Shown: positions 40,661-56,740 of the stretch, piece by piece
Numbering within the stretch: the first letter of the stretch is position 1
Layout of the letters: each line of letters opens with the position of its first letter
Source: Hydra vulgaris
Taxonomy: Eukaryota; Cnidaria; Hydrozoa; Anthoathecata; Hydridae
Assembly: GCF_038396675.1 (NCBI RefSeq)
Contig: NC_088926.1
Location: forward strand, 29,900,001-29,964,000
Direction: 5' to 3'
DNA length: 64,000 nucleotides
Notes under the pieces: model-generated
Seen by the model: the letters and a program-made list of their open reading frames with translations, nothing else
The model's database searches: none
Told to the model about the DNA's origin: nothing
Made by a program: the position numbers and the translations under genes

Positions 40661-41120
40661 ATAAATAATCGTAGCTGTTAACCAAGGTATTCACAGCTTC
40701 ACTCGACCAGCGTGTCTTATATCTGAAAATTATGGAACTTTTTCTAGTGGTAATTTTAAATGACCTTATAAAATTGTCTATTATCCTTTTGATGCTGAAA
40801 AAAATTATATATATTTTTTTACAAGGTGGAACAGTTTTGTGGCTTCAAAACAACAATTTGCGCTGATTCGCCAATCAAACTTAAGGAATGCATTGCACAT
40901 GAAATGTAAAAAGCAAGGTAAATTTCTTCTTTTAAACGCGCTTAAAGTTAACTATATATTCCTCCCATATTAGACGCGTTATCGTAAGAAAGTCCTCTAC
41001 AGTCTTCTATACCCAAAGAATATTCTTGAAAAATATTAATAATACTATTTTTCAGTTCTTCACTTTTATATCCAACATTCTCAATTAAAGTTAAAAATCG
41101 TTTAAGTTTATAACATTCAC
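40660..41120 (-). pseudogene. Relic of a ZMYM1-like hAT transposase
   Basis: On the minus strand a single frame reads KRFLTLIENVGYKSEELKNS, then DCRGLSYDNASNMGGIYS, stop, RLKEEIYLAF and ISCAMHSLSLIGESAQIV. The DCRGxSYDNASNMxG block followed by a CxxHSLxL block is the second-acidic region of DUF4371 hAT transposases, also seen at 22005-22180. Further on the minus strand, traces of the TRWSxEA block appear with several stops (RYKTRWSSEAVNTL-like). The ends of the element were not found. No frame longer than about 40 codons survives, so this is an old copy. Confidence 0.78.
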
Positions 41121-42004
41121 TAGTTTAATTTCCACTTTAAAAACTGACTTAAAACTACAAAAAATGAAATCAATTCTGCATGAGTAACAATTTGCATGAG
41201 TACTATTTATAGAAGTTTACTTCTTTTCATATATTCTATAGATATCGGGCACTTTAACACGAGCTAAGCTATTCGTGAAAAGCGTGCGAGCGCGAGCCTC
41301 GAATGCTACCTCACTCAGCGCTCTCACTCAAGGTACTCATCTTTTTCCTGAATTTTTAAATTGAAATATAGAGGTTTAAGAATACTTCAAAATTCATCAT
41401 CTTTAAGTTTTTTAAGCTTCTTAACGCCCTTCTTTTTATTCCACACAAATTAATGCCTTAAATGCATAAAGTTGTGAAATATACATAAGCGCGTTTAAAA
41501 GAGATGTTTGATAGACAATTTATTTAGCTTTTAAATAGCTTTTTTATATATCGAATATACATAAGACGTATATTTCACACCATTTATCTAAAACAATGCA
41601 TTTTTTAAATGTCCTTTTGAAGACATATTTTGTATGGAACATAATGCTTCTAAAAGACATACATCCAAAGATGTATTTTAAAAGCATTATATTTTATACA
41701 AATTATGTCTACAAATGGAAATCTAAAAAATCTAGAGATATCTTATAACCATAAATAATCTCTTGGACCAGTTTTTAGATCCATATTAGATGCATATGAG
41801 ATGCATTCTTTTTACTAAATTACATTTTAAAGTTCTTCAAAATATTTTACAAGTAAAGAAATAAATAGATTCAATTTATTTAAATCTATTTAACACCATT
41901 AAAAAGTATATACTATAGTTAAAACTATAGTTCTGTATTGAGTACGCCAGCTCACTGTTCCATGTAAACAATACTCAAAATATAATGTAATAATAAAAAC
42001 TTGA
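41121..42004. other. Non-coding stretch with a GC-rich patch and a hairpin
   Basis: No gene seen. The patch at 41240-41335 is markedly richer in G and C (AAGCGTGCGAGCGCGAGCCT). A 90-bp foldback at 41621-41710 has AATGCTTCTAAAAGACATAC opposite GTATTTTAAAAGCATTAT, with outer arms AGACATATTTTGTATGGAAC and ATACAAATTATGTCT. It looks like a small MITE. Confidence 0.6.
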
Positions 42005-42034
42005 TATATATTTATATTTAGTATATATGGTATA

Positions 42035-42128
<94 letters not shown>

Positions 42129-42158
42129 ACTATACCATATATACTAAATATATAAATA
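42005..42158. repeat. (TA)n flanked by a 30-bp inverted repeat
   Basis: TATTTAGTATATATGGTATA then GTGT on the left mirrors ACACTATACCATATATACTA then AATA on the right, with a TA run (42041-42124) between. The whole block is self-complementary and could fold as one long cruciform. Confidence 0.85.
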
Positions 42159-42330
42159 CTCAACTTGTTTCTCCGCGCAGCGGCCTTGAACGTCAAGGAT
42201 CGTGTTTCTGAGTTATAGAGGAGAGAGAGGGTTATAACCACTATTAAGTAGCCACCTCAGCTGTAGTGTCCTTCTCGGCCTTGTGGATGTGAATAACAAA
42301 AAACAAAAAAAAACAAAAAAAAAACAAAAA

Positions 42331-42341
42331 AATATATATAT

Positions 42342-42421
<80 letters not shown>
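42331..42421. repeat. (TA)n microsatellite
   Basis: TA tract preceded by A-rich (CAAAAAAAA)n repeats at 42295-42330. Confidence 0.95.
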
Positions 42422-42424
<3 letters not shown>

Positions 42425-42456
42425 AATTAATTAAATAAATATATGTAAATTTCTCC

Positions 42457-42612
42457 CAATGGACACAGGATGTCGTTGGACGTCCATACGTACCGCTTAG
42501 GTCCATTCGTCCAGTTCCAAAATGGTACGTCTTTGAACGTTCATTGGACGTACAAAGACGTACTATTTTGAACGTTTTTGAAATAGTTGTTCTCGGACGT
42601 CCATTACTTTTA
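42457..42612. repeat. ACGTCC-rich repeat, third copy
   Basis: CAATGGACACAGGATGTCGT, then TGGACGTCCATACGTACC, parallels the start at 36073. GGACGT and ACGTAC words recur up to 42606. Confidence 0.75.
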
Positions 42613-43249
42613 CGCATGCGTGAATATAAAGTATCTTCAAAATGGTTAAAAAATATTGTTTGAAAGTTGTCAATTTTTCAACTTATTTGATAAATATAAC
42701 TATTAAGTTATAGTTATCGAATATTAAATTATAGTTTAACTATATAGCTCTATAATAATATCTTTTTATTGAGATTAATAAATACAATTATATGGACTAT
42801 AAACGGTAATCAAATAGGCAAAATATTTTTCCTTCAAAAAGTTTAATTTGTAAGCTCATCACCATGAGTCTTTATCTATCTTAAAATTGAATTCAATAAA
42901 CTCGAACTTGAAATTGAAATCAAATAACATTAAATGGTCTTAACTTTTAAAAGAAAATATTTTTTTTTATGCAATTTGAAATCTGTCAATGAATTTTGAT
43001 CTAGTTTAATATAAAACAAGCAAAAATTTGAAAAGTGTTTTTAGAAACCATACCCTGGGGAGGGCTATTAGAGGTCGAGAAGGGTTTGCTACAATTATTT
43101 ATTACGGTAAAAAAAAATAAAATTTGGTTTATATGGTTAGAATATGATTAATATTTTACATTTCAAAGTCATACTAAAGGTTTGTTCATAGCAGGTTTAA
43201 TATTTTACTTTTTAAAAACTACATTCCTGCAAATAGAAACTACTTTAAA

Positions 43250-45345
43250 AATGCTTGTATTTGTAAGCAACAACCTCGTTTTTTAGCGCCTTTATATAGT
43301 TTGGGCTGTGCTCTCCAACTGTTCTAATTCGCCAAAAACTGATTGATATCGTGATGAATGGATTCCAGAGCTTGTTCGGTCCAGTAACCTAAGACTATAG
43401 AATAGTAGAAATACAAAAGAAATGTAAGTTTATTAAATAAATATTCGTCGTAAATTATGCAAATTTTACGATTCATCTGTTGAAAAAGAGTATTTAATTA
43501 CTAAGATTATAAAATTTTTTTTATCAAATTTAAAAGTTATTTATCATACCGAAGTTATTTTTCATACCATATCACCTTTCATGTTTTTTTTTCAAAGTTA
43601 TTTATCATACCACATCACCTTTCATGTCGATAAGTTCGAAAACATATTGCTCAACTATGTGTACCTTCAAAGGAATTGTAGCCCTTAGATTTCTATAGCT
43701 CGTAGAGAACTCCTCTAAATCTTTAATATATGTGGAGCTCAACGATTTTCTAAAACAACCATGGACTATATTTTCAAAATCTTGAAGTACCTTAATATAT
43801 TTGGCAGCGGAAACTCCAAGACTAACTCTTGAAAAAACAGTTCAAAGCTGTCAATGTTTTGAAGCAATTTATTACAAGCCTTGCCTTCCAAACGATGCTG
43901 CCCTTGGTAAGACACTCTGCAGATGTTTATCTTAGACAGATATTGGTTAACAAACTGTAACCCACACTCCTTGTTTTCAAATAAATTTTTTTCAATCTCT
44001 TTTAAAGTGTTGCCTACTATACCTACCAGTATATGTAGACCAGGAATATTTACAAGTTCTTGTATTTTTTTGTTTTTGTCACCTGTTAAAAAAATTTTTG
44101 TACTTTTTTGTTTTTTTTTAATTTGCACCATCAGACATCCATTGGTTGTACAATCTACACAAAGACTTTAGAGTATAATGATCAGCTTTTTGAAAGTTAG
44201 GAGATCACGTCATGCAATACGGACAAGGGTGCTTTCATGTTGCTGCTTGTTTTCCAACCATTTGAAGCAAAACCTTTAGATCTTCAGATACTGTGTAATC
44301 TAAGGATAAAATGTTTAATTTATCCAAAATTAACCGCAAATTATGGTATTTTTTTTTCAATGGAGGCAAAATGGCCAATATAATAGTTTTGTGCACGCTT
44401 GAATCTTTAAAATCTTTGCACGCATATCCGTCACACTTGCTCAGTTTCTCTGGAATTTTATTATTTTTTAACTCCGGTTTTAGGGTTATTGACAGTGTAA
44501 CTTTTAGGAATCCCTGCCCTTCATCTACACCTAATTTGATATCAACATCACTTGTTCCTTGACTTCTGCCATAAAGTACCATTACTACAAGCTCTTCAAT
44601 GTCATTGCAATACACAATAGGAGTATCTTTTTCTACCAACTATATATTTATAAAAGATCAAAATGAATGATACAAATTGCAATCTGGCTATAAAAAATTT
44701 GTTTTGGTAATAGTTTACTTACCTCTTTGCTTTCATTTAATTCTAATAGCAATAGGAGTTTATCACAATTGAATAATTTTCCAATCATTTTGTTGTTCGC
44801 AATCATTAATAATATAACTAGTAATATTGAAACCTCTTCTCAATCATTAATATTGTAAATAATAATATTGAAACCAGATTCCACCTTTTTCGCTTCTGCC
44901 GTACTTCTCAGAAATCATGCAACTTCAATCATGTTGCGATTACTTAGAAATCATAATAAAGTTATTACAAAAATAGGCTTTAAACTCATTACAAACTTAT
45001 TTTTAAAAGTATTTTTTAAGCAAAAAAACTTACTTTGAATTTATTTTTAATTGAAGTTTGTTCAATTAATCTAAAAAAATGGAAGGTTTCTTAACCTCAG
45101 TCTTTTCGAAAGAGACAGTGAGTTGCTTTGGACCAAAAGTTTTCAAAGCTAAGGTGTTCCCTGAGTCATTTGTGCTGAAATCCTCGATAGAGCTGGACTG
45201 AATTTTCTTTGCGTTGTTAGGGATGTTGATTTTACAATGGCAATCAAATTCTTTTGTCTTTCTAAATTCGTACAGGGATGTGGAATTCCTTGTCCCACTT
45301 GGGCATAGCAATCTTGAAAAATTAGTCTTTCTGCAGGTTTATTTG
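43250..45345 (-). pseudogene. Multi-exon transposase-like gene of element C
   Basis: Minus-strand blocks are an N-terminal segment (45345-45066), then about 44819-44731 ending ELNESKE before a GTAAGT donor. After acceptor TATATAG comes VVMVLYGRSQGTSDVDIKLG and VDEGQGFLKVTLSITL (44642-44235), with a likely first catalytic Asp. HPCPYC, IPGLHILVGIVGNTLKEIE and RVSYQGQHRLEGKACNKLLQ follow. Donor AAAG|GTGATG (exon end 43619) and acceptor CTTAG (43389) join FELIDMK to GYWTEQALESIHHDIN, whose SEQ-E-H-like pattern may hold the last acidic residue. Stops (near 44240, 44205, 44125 and 43330) show decay. I recall this protein family as uncharacterised Hydra proteins. A transposase role is inferred from the inverted repeats and motifs. 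Confidence 0.6.
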
Positions 45346-46321
45346 ATACACCTTTAGCGCCTTGATAATCAAGTTTTACCTACACAGATTCAACCATAGG
45401 GGTCAATATCTTTTTTCCATTTTTGATTTGCGCCCATTTTCACAAATAAAACATTAACATTTTCTCCCTCTAATAACTCTGGTATTCAGGTCTAAATTTT
45501 ATAGCATATGTATAGCAACTATAATAACTAAAATAGCGAAACTAAATTTTAACTGAAGTAAATTAAACATTAATATATTTATAATAACCTTTATAACACG
45601 GCCGCATAGTGAAGTAAGGATCAGTCCCTGCTAGCCTTTTTCAACATTTTGAGCAAGGCATGGTAGGAAGGTCAGGGTTATCCAATAGATAACTTTTCCA
45701 GCATATAGTTTTGATAAGGTTCGAGAATTCATTTTTCTTTTTATTTAGATTTAAATAAGTTGTTAAATCCTTGCCTTTCCTGAAATCCTTAAATCCTCTT
45801 TTTCCTTTTTTTTCCTTAATTATCCTTAATTTTCCTTAGTTTCCTTAAATCCTTGCCTTTCCTGAAGCAGCAAATACAAAATTTTTTAACAAAATTACTA
45901 TGTTTTTTTGCATGTTTAGGCATTTTTAATGAATGCTTCAAATAAAAACTTCTGATATCGATTGATAATATTGGCACGATATATCGGTCATATCAATCAA
46001 ATGTCAATATAATGGCTATAAACATGCTATCAGTTCGTATATTAACCCGTGCAAGGAGTTATTATGCAACTGTTAACAATTAGTAACTGCTAGCTTTTAC
46101 TAACTGTTAATAATTAAAGGTTGCTTTGCTTTGTTTTTATTTCAATAAAAATGAAAATAAAAAGTAATGAAAATTACTTATCCGTCTCTAATTTCAATGT
46201 TAACAAAAATTTTTAAAAACTAAAAAAAAAATTGATAAACCTGTCACAAACATTTCTGAAAATCTAAATACTGGGGTACGGACATGGTTTTGTAGTGTTC
46301 AAAACGATCCCCCGAATCCCT
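45346..46321. other. Upstream part of element C with TCCTTAAAT repeats
   Basis: No coding region is recognised. At 45768-45865 a degenerate tandem array of CCTTAAATCCTTG/CCTTTCCT-like words occurs, similar to the sequence at 5690-5760. It may be a remnant of a hAT terminus inserted in element C. Confidence 0.5.
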
Positions 46322-46462
46322 CCTAGGTATGGTTCCTCAAAACACTTTTCAATTTTTTGCTTGTTTTATATTAAACTAGATTAAAATTTATCGACAAATT
46401 TCAAATTACATCAAAAAAAAATTTTTCGTTTGAAAGTTGAGACTGTTTAAAGTTATTTCAGG

Positions 46463-50477
<4,015 letters not shown>

Positions 50478-50536
<59 letters not shown>
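50478..50536. repeat. (TA)n between element D and a MITE
   Basis: TA repeat bridging the right end of element D and the 240-bp element at 50537. Confidence 0.95.
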
Positions 50537-50538
<2 letters not shown>

Positions 50539-50776
50539 ACACTAAAAAAAAAGGTAAAATTTTTACCTTAGGGTAGGATATGTGATATACCCTTAGTAAG
50601 GTATAATTTTCTACCTTTTAGGGTAGAAAATTATATTAAAAACAATTATTTCTCATACAATTTTCTAACTTAAAGGTATGATTTTCTACCTTATAAGGTA
50701 GAAAACTATACCTTACTAAGGGTATATCACATATCCTACCTTAACTAAAAACTTCTACCTTTAATTTTTAGTGTGT
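50537..50776. mobile_element. 240-bp MITE with long inverted arms
   Basis: ACACACTAAAAA at the left is mirrored by TTTTTAGTGTGT at the right. The arms continue with GGTAGGATATGTGATATACC, CTTAGTAAGGTAT and TTTTCTACCTTWTA, covering nearly the whole element. TA flanks both sides. This is typical of a Tc1/mariner-derived MITE. It has no coding capacity. Confidence 0.88.
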
Positions 50777-51490
50777 ATATATATATATATATATATAAAC
50801 GTAATGTAGTTCACGTATATAGTTAATAATATTAGCGTATATAAAAACGTTATATATTATATACGTATATAAACGTATATTTTATAACGTTATATATTTT
50901 ATATATTTATACGTATATTTTATAACGTATAATTTATTTATATACGTATATTTTATTTATACGTATATTATATATTTATACGTATATTATACGTATATAT
51001 ATTATATTATATATGTATATATATTACGTATATAATTTATATAATATATAATATAATATACGTAAAAGATACGTATATTTATATAATATAAATATGCGTA
51101 TATATATTACGTATATATATTACGCATATATGTATATAAATATACGTATATATACTATATTATATATGTATATAAATAGACGTATATATCTTATACGTAT
51201 ATATTTATACGTGTATATATTTATATGTATATTTTATAACGTATATTTTATTTATATACGTACATTTTATTTATACGTATATTATATATTTATACCTATA
51301 TTTTATATGCGTATAGTTTATATATTTATACCTATATTTTATAACGTTATATATTATATACGTATATATACGTATATTATATACGGATATATACGTATAT
51401 ATAACGTATATAATAATGTTATATATTAACGTTATACAATAACGTTCACGTATATAGTTAATAACGTAATATAGTTCACGCTGGTAACAA
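50777..51490. repeat. TATACGTATA-rich degenerate repeat block
   Basis: About 0.7 kb is made almost entirely of TATACGTATA, TTATAACGT and TATATTTATACGT words. It is strongly self-complementary and rich in ACGT. Open frames here are artefacts. Confidence 0.85.
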
Positions 51491-51509
51491 CGAAAGAAAA
51501 AAAAACTTT

Positions 51510-53887
51510 ATAATTGGGGATTTTAATATGAACTGTTTTATTTATAACGACGACTAAAAAGTGAGAAGTTTCTATGACGAAATTTTTTTAGCAGGCGCAG
51601 TTCCCCTAATCAATCATCCAACTGGAGTAACTAAGAATTCTGCTACCCTCATTTACAATATTTTTACTACAGACATCTTTAATAAATCCATTCAAAAACG
51701 AAAAAACTTCATAAAATCTGATTTATCGGACCACTTCCCTATTTTCCTAACCTTTAACACAACATTATCTAATAAAATTAAACAAAATAGAACTGTAAAA
51801 AAACGTATTTACAACGACAAAAAAATAAATGATATTAAACATCAACTATCATTACTTCATTGGGGGCATATCAATTTTAATGAAGATGCAAGTACTATTT
51901 ATAATAAATTCTTCGAAACATTCTACTTAGTATATGACGCAAACTTTCCAGTATGTGAAAAATTAATAAGTCATAAAACTTTTAACAGTCCTTGGATTAC
52001 AAAAGGCTTAAAAAAATCTTCAAAAATAAAGCAAAAGTTGTATATAAAATATTTAAAGAATAAATTATCCGCAAATAAAAAAATATATAAAAATTATAAA
52101 AATTTATTTCAAAAAATTCGTAAAAATCTAAAAAAAAAATATTATTCTAATTTGATCAATAAATTTAAAAATAACTCAAGGCGCACCTGGAAAATAATGA
52201 AAGAAATAACAGGAAAATCAAAAAATCACTTAAGTTCTTTGCCACTAACTATAAAATTTGAAGGCGTAAATATAAGTGAACCGAGCAAAATTGCATACAT
52301 TTTTAACAAATTTTTTACTGAAATTGGAGCCAATCTCTCTAAAAAAATTCATACGACCGAGAGTTCGTTTGAAGACTACTTGTGCCCTATAAATAAATCT
52401 TATTATAACATTGAGTGTACTTCTGAATTATCCCAGGACGAGCTTGATAGAGCCTTTAAATCTCTAAAAAGAAATAAAAGTATTGGTGCTGATGAAGTAA
52501 GTGGTAACATAGTCATAGATTGTTATGAAAGTCTGAAAGATATTTTTTATAAAGTATTTAATGCATCTTTAAAACGTTAAAGTTTAACGTTTAAAGTTTT
52601 CCCGGACCAATTGAAAATTGCGAAAGTTATACCAATTTACAAACAAGGCGACAAAATAAATATTAACAACTATCGCCCAATTTCGGTTCTATCAACTTTT
52701 TCAAAATTATAAGAAAGAATAATATATAATAGAATACTTGAATGTGTTGACCAAAATAATATACTATATACCAAACAGTTTGGCTTTAAAAAAATATTTC
52801 AACTGAGCATTCAATTATTCAATTTGTTAAGGAAATCTCAGACTCTTTCGAAAAAAAACAATATACCCTAGGAGTCTTTATTAATCTTTCGAAGGCTTTC
52901 GATACCGTTGACCATAAAATATCGCTTAAAAAGCTCGAATATTATGGAATTAATAACAATTGCTAGAATGGTTTATAGTTACTTATCAAATAAAAAGCAA
53001 TTTGTTACCTATAATGATGGCCTCCAAAGTGACTATATTAAATAACCTGTGGTGTTCCACAAGTTTCTATTCTAGGTCCTCTTATGTTTTTAATTTATGT
53101 TAATGATTTAAGTAAAGCAGCTAATCTTCGGAGTATTACGTTTGCAGATGATACAAATTTGTTCTTATCAAACATTAATATTAATGAGCTGTTTTCTGAT
53201 ATGAATAAAGAACTTAAATGCGTATATGAGTGGTTTAAATGTAACAAATTAACCTTAAACCTTGATAAAACAAAATACATTCTGTTTTACCCTATATCTA
53301 AAAAACGTTTTTTACCAACAACCATGCCAATAATTCTTATTGATGAACTTGAAATAAAAAGGGAAACTTTTACTAGTTTTCTTGGCATTTATCTTAATGA
53401 GAATGTAACATGGAAACCGCATATTGACTACATTTGCACTAAAGTTTCTAAAAATATAGGAGTCCTCTATAAGTCAAGAATTTATTTAAACAAAACCATT
53501 TTAATCCAACTCTATTACTCATTTATATATAGTTATATTAATTATGCAAATATTGCTTGAGGAAGTACCAGTAAAAGTAAGTTGCGTACTCTTTGTCATC
53601 GTCAGAAACATGAAATACGCTTAGTTTGTTTTGAAAATCGACTTACGCATTCAAGGTTTTTATTTAAAAATATAAAAGTACTTAATATTTATGAAGTGAA
53701 TGTATATAAAATATTATGTTTTATGTTTCAATTTAAAATCAATCCGTCATTACACATTTTTAAAGATTTTATTACTTTAAAAACAAAAAATATGTATAGA
53801 CTACGAAATGATAACTCACTCTATGAACCCTTTTGTCGAACAAAATTCAATCAGTTCTGTATAGCTTATCGTGCACCAAATCTCTGA
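51510..53887 (+). pseudogene. LINE endonuclease C-terminus and reverse transcriptase
   Basis: The frame starts at IIGDFNMNCFI (endonuclease GDFN motif), hits a stop near 51556, and continues 51561-52580 with LSDHFPIFLTFN, NSPWITKGLKKSSK, RRTWKIMKEITGKSKNHLSS and KSIGADEVSGN. After a shift it gives [33 protein letters not shown], then from 53084 FLIYVNDLSKA and ITFADDTNLFLSN. KLTLNLDKTKYILFY, SFLGIYLNENVTWKPHI and the C-terminal domain (RTLCHRQKHEIRLVCF) follow to 53887. The FADD active site is present. Frameshifts and stops (about 52580, 52709, 52800, 52964, 53042 and 53558) make it non-coding as a whole. Confidence 0.88.
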
Positions 53888-54305
53888 AACAAAATCATTT
53901 TACCTAACTTTGATTTAACAATTACCTTCCCAGTCTTTTAAAAGAAATTAAAAAAATTCATTCTTTTTAATGACAATATTTTGAACTACTTTTAAAAATA
54001 AGTAATTTATATAAATACGCTCTTTGTTTTTGTATTTTGTCATTTTTATTTGTTTATATTTTTTAATAGCCTAAGTTATATTTTATTATTACGATTTATG
54101 GTTCTGGCGACAAGATTTTTTCATTAGATCTTCTATCAGATACCATGTTTTTATTTAAACTTTTTTTTTTTTTGTTATTTTATTTTTTAATCTTATTGAT
54201 GTGGTGATTATATTCTCTATTACAATTTATTAAAAGTATAAAAATTCCAATATTTGTAAACGTAAAAATTTATTTTAAAAAAGAGGACAATATATGCATA
54301 AAAAT

Positions 54306-54372
54306 GTATGTATGTATGTATGTATGTATGTGTGTATATATATGTATGTGTGTAAGTGTGTTTATTTATGTA
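54306..54372. repeat. (ATGT)n simple repeat in LINE 3' region
   Basis: ATGTATGTATGTATGTATGT continues into GTGTATATATATGTATGTGT near the LINE tail. Confidence 0.9.
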
Positions 54373-54493
54373 TGTGTTTACATACAAACAATAAAATAAA
54401 AAATAAAAAATAAAAAAAATTTATCACACTGTTCAAAACAGCAATTTCTTAGTATTTACGTCTTTATTGATTGTCAAGAACTTGAGACGATTT

Positions 54494-54674
54494 AAAAGAA
54501 GAAGAAGAAGAGAAAGAAGAAGAAGAAGAAGAAGAAGAAGAAGAAGAAGAAGAAGAAGAAGAAGAAGAAGAAGAAGAAGAAGAAGAAGAAGAAGAAGAAG
54601 AAGAAGAAGAAGAAGAAGAAGAAAAAGAAGAAGAAGAAGAAGAAAAAGAAAAAAAAAAGAAAAAAAAAAAAAAT
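54494..54674. repeat. (GAA)n/(AGA)n purine tract
   Basis: About 180 bp of nearly pure purine, mostly GAA repeats with some GAAAAA. The poly-Arg frame is an artefact. Long mirror GAA tracts can form triplex DNA. Confidence 0.95.
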
Positions 54675-54951
54675 TAAGTGTTATTTTATTAAAACTGAAA
54701 AACGAACATTACGATGAAAGGAAAAAAGATTATTAAATTTCTTAAAAAACTGAAGATATGGATGTGTAACAACTAAAAATAATTGTGAATTTGTACAAAA
54801 TTACCGGATATAAAAACTCGAAAAACAAATTTCTAGCTAAAGACACACAAGTTCTGAAAGTAAACATTTTCACCACAAACAAGTTATAAAGATAAAAATG
54901 TAAGCTATGTAAACTATATTATGGAAATATAATAAATAAAAAATAAAAAAA
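54675..54951. other. AT-rich spacer, no gene seen
   Basis: I see nothing coding. It lies between the GAA tract and the next TA tract. Confidence 0.5.
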
Positions 54952-55349
<398 letters not shown>

Positions 55350-55422
55350 TTTTTGGGGTGATAAAGATAGTGGTTCGGCACTCTAAAGGGGTGCCGAACC
55401 ACTATCTTTAACACCCCAAAAA
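55350..55422. repeat. 32-bp-arm hairpin next to (TA)n
   Basis: TTTTTGGGGTGATAAAGATA then GTGGTTCGGCAC (55350-55381) is mirrored by GTGCCGAACCACTATCTTTA then ACACCCCAAAAA (55391-55422) with one mismatch. The loop is about 9 nt. Confidence 0.9.
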
Positions 55423-55439
55423 TGCGTATTTCTTCCTTA

Positions 55440-56740
55440 GAAGAGCGTTTTTTTTGTGAAAGTGGAAACTATTACATGCAAAAACTTAACGTAATTTATA
55501 AAATATATATTATAAATATTTATAAATTACAAGTTTATAAATTAAGTTTATAAATAACATTAGACCACCCCTCTCCCCTCTTCCAACCTAGAAAAAAAAA
55601 TTGGTTAGTAAAAAAATGTGAATATTTAAAAAAAATGATTATAAAATTAGAGAGAGATATAAAAACATTTACCAGGTTACAAGACGCATCCAAGTTACTA
55701 AATATTCAGAAAAAATATTTCAGGGAAATGTTGTGTTTCCACCCCCCTTATCCACCCCCCTCCCCTACCTTCTTCCTCAAATCTATAACACACACAAAAA
55801 AAAAAGATTTTAAATGCAATTATTTACATCGAGAGTTTGTTATAAAAACATACTTTACTTCAACATAAGATCCATTTAAGTAACTTTTATTTAGAGAAAG
55901 GGGCAAGGGTATATGCTCCCTCCTTCCTCATCCTAAAACTTAAAACAAACAAACAAACAAAATATTTTGAACGTATCTATTTACAAAGAAAGAAAATTAC
56001 ATAAAGTTTACTAAATATATAATTAAAATATTTACCATGCCCTTTACTCTTTGGCATTTAAACTCATGCGCCCCCCCCCCTCCCTTTTATCTTAATAAAA
56101 AAAAATTGTTTAAAAAAAATTATTATAATAAACAAAAAGTAATGAATATGTCTTGGTTTTTAGTAAACGATTAAACTTTGCAATTTCATTAATGAATCGA
56201 AATAATAATCCTTGTCAACAACAGACACAACAAGAATGTAAGCCAAAGTCATCTATCAAAATAATTTTAAATCACACCACTTGCGATACCAGTTTTGCAA
56301 GTCACATCACATACAGAACTAATTTTGCACATGCAGTTCTCATTTTGCAAATTACAAAACTAGCTATACTTATTTTGCAAGTCATACTATTTGTGGTAAC
56401 TAAACTTTATTTACAAAATTATTTTAATATATAAGTAATACTTAAATTTCATAAGTAATATTATAATACATTATTCAAACAAAGATTGTAAAAACATCAA
56501 CCCTCCTGCTGTGATATCTGCACCAAGTTAAAACTTGCTAAGACATTTGATTTATGCCAAAATAAGTTTATGAACATTTTTTTAAGGTTATAATATGTAA
56601 CTTTTCCAGTGTAAGCAGGAGTTAACACATACTCCAATAGTCACATGCTTGGCCTGGCCAGTTACATTCTTAAGAATTCACCCATGTGTCGGTAAAATAG
56701 TTTTAAATCTTCGGACTACTCTTTGATGTGATTTCGTTTA
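55440..56740. other. AT-rich region with C-rich patches, no gene seen
   Basis: Runs such as CACCCCTCTCCCCTC (55565), CCACCCCCCTCCCCTACC (55752) and GCGCCCCCCCCCCTCCC (56069) stand out. A degenerate tandem of ATTTTGCAAGTCAYA units lies at 56290-56395. I recognise no protein. Confidence 0.55.

Larger units (their letters stand above)
42926..46462 (-). mobile_element. Element C: DNA transposon with >100-bp inverted repeats
   Basis: The sequence at 42971-43058 (CAATTTGAAATCTGTCAATG, then AATTTTGATCTAGTTTAATA, AAACAAGC) is mirrored at 46322-46410. Weaker similarity extends outward to about 42926 and 46462. Between them is a multi-exon minus-strand transposase-like gene. A third, direct copy of the repeat lies at 46519-46575, just outside. 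The true termini and target duplication were not identified. Confidence 0.65.
51497..54417 (+). mobile_element. 5'-truncated CR1/L2-like LINE
   Basis: The element begins inside the endonuclease domain directly after the TACGTA block and runs through RT to a 3' untranslated region. It ends with (AATAAAA)n-like sequence near 54390-54417. The 5' truncation is as expected from target-primed reverse transcription. Confidence 0.85.

Noticed and set aside
45700..45740. GGTTCGAGAATTC resembling a tRNA T-loop
   Set aside because: No acceptor stem, anticodon arm or A-box could be aligned around it.
54467..54736. Poly-arginine open frame
   Set aside because: It is the GAA/AGA repeat read in one frame, with no sign of a real gene.
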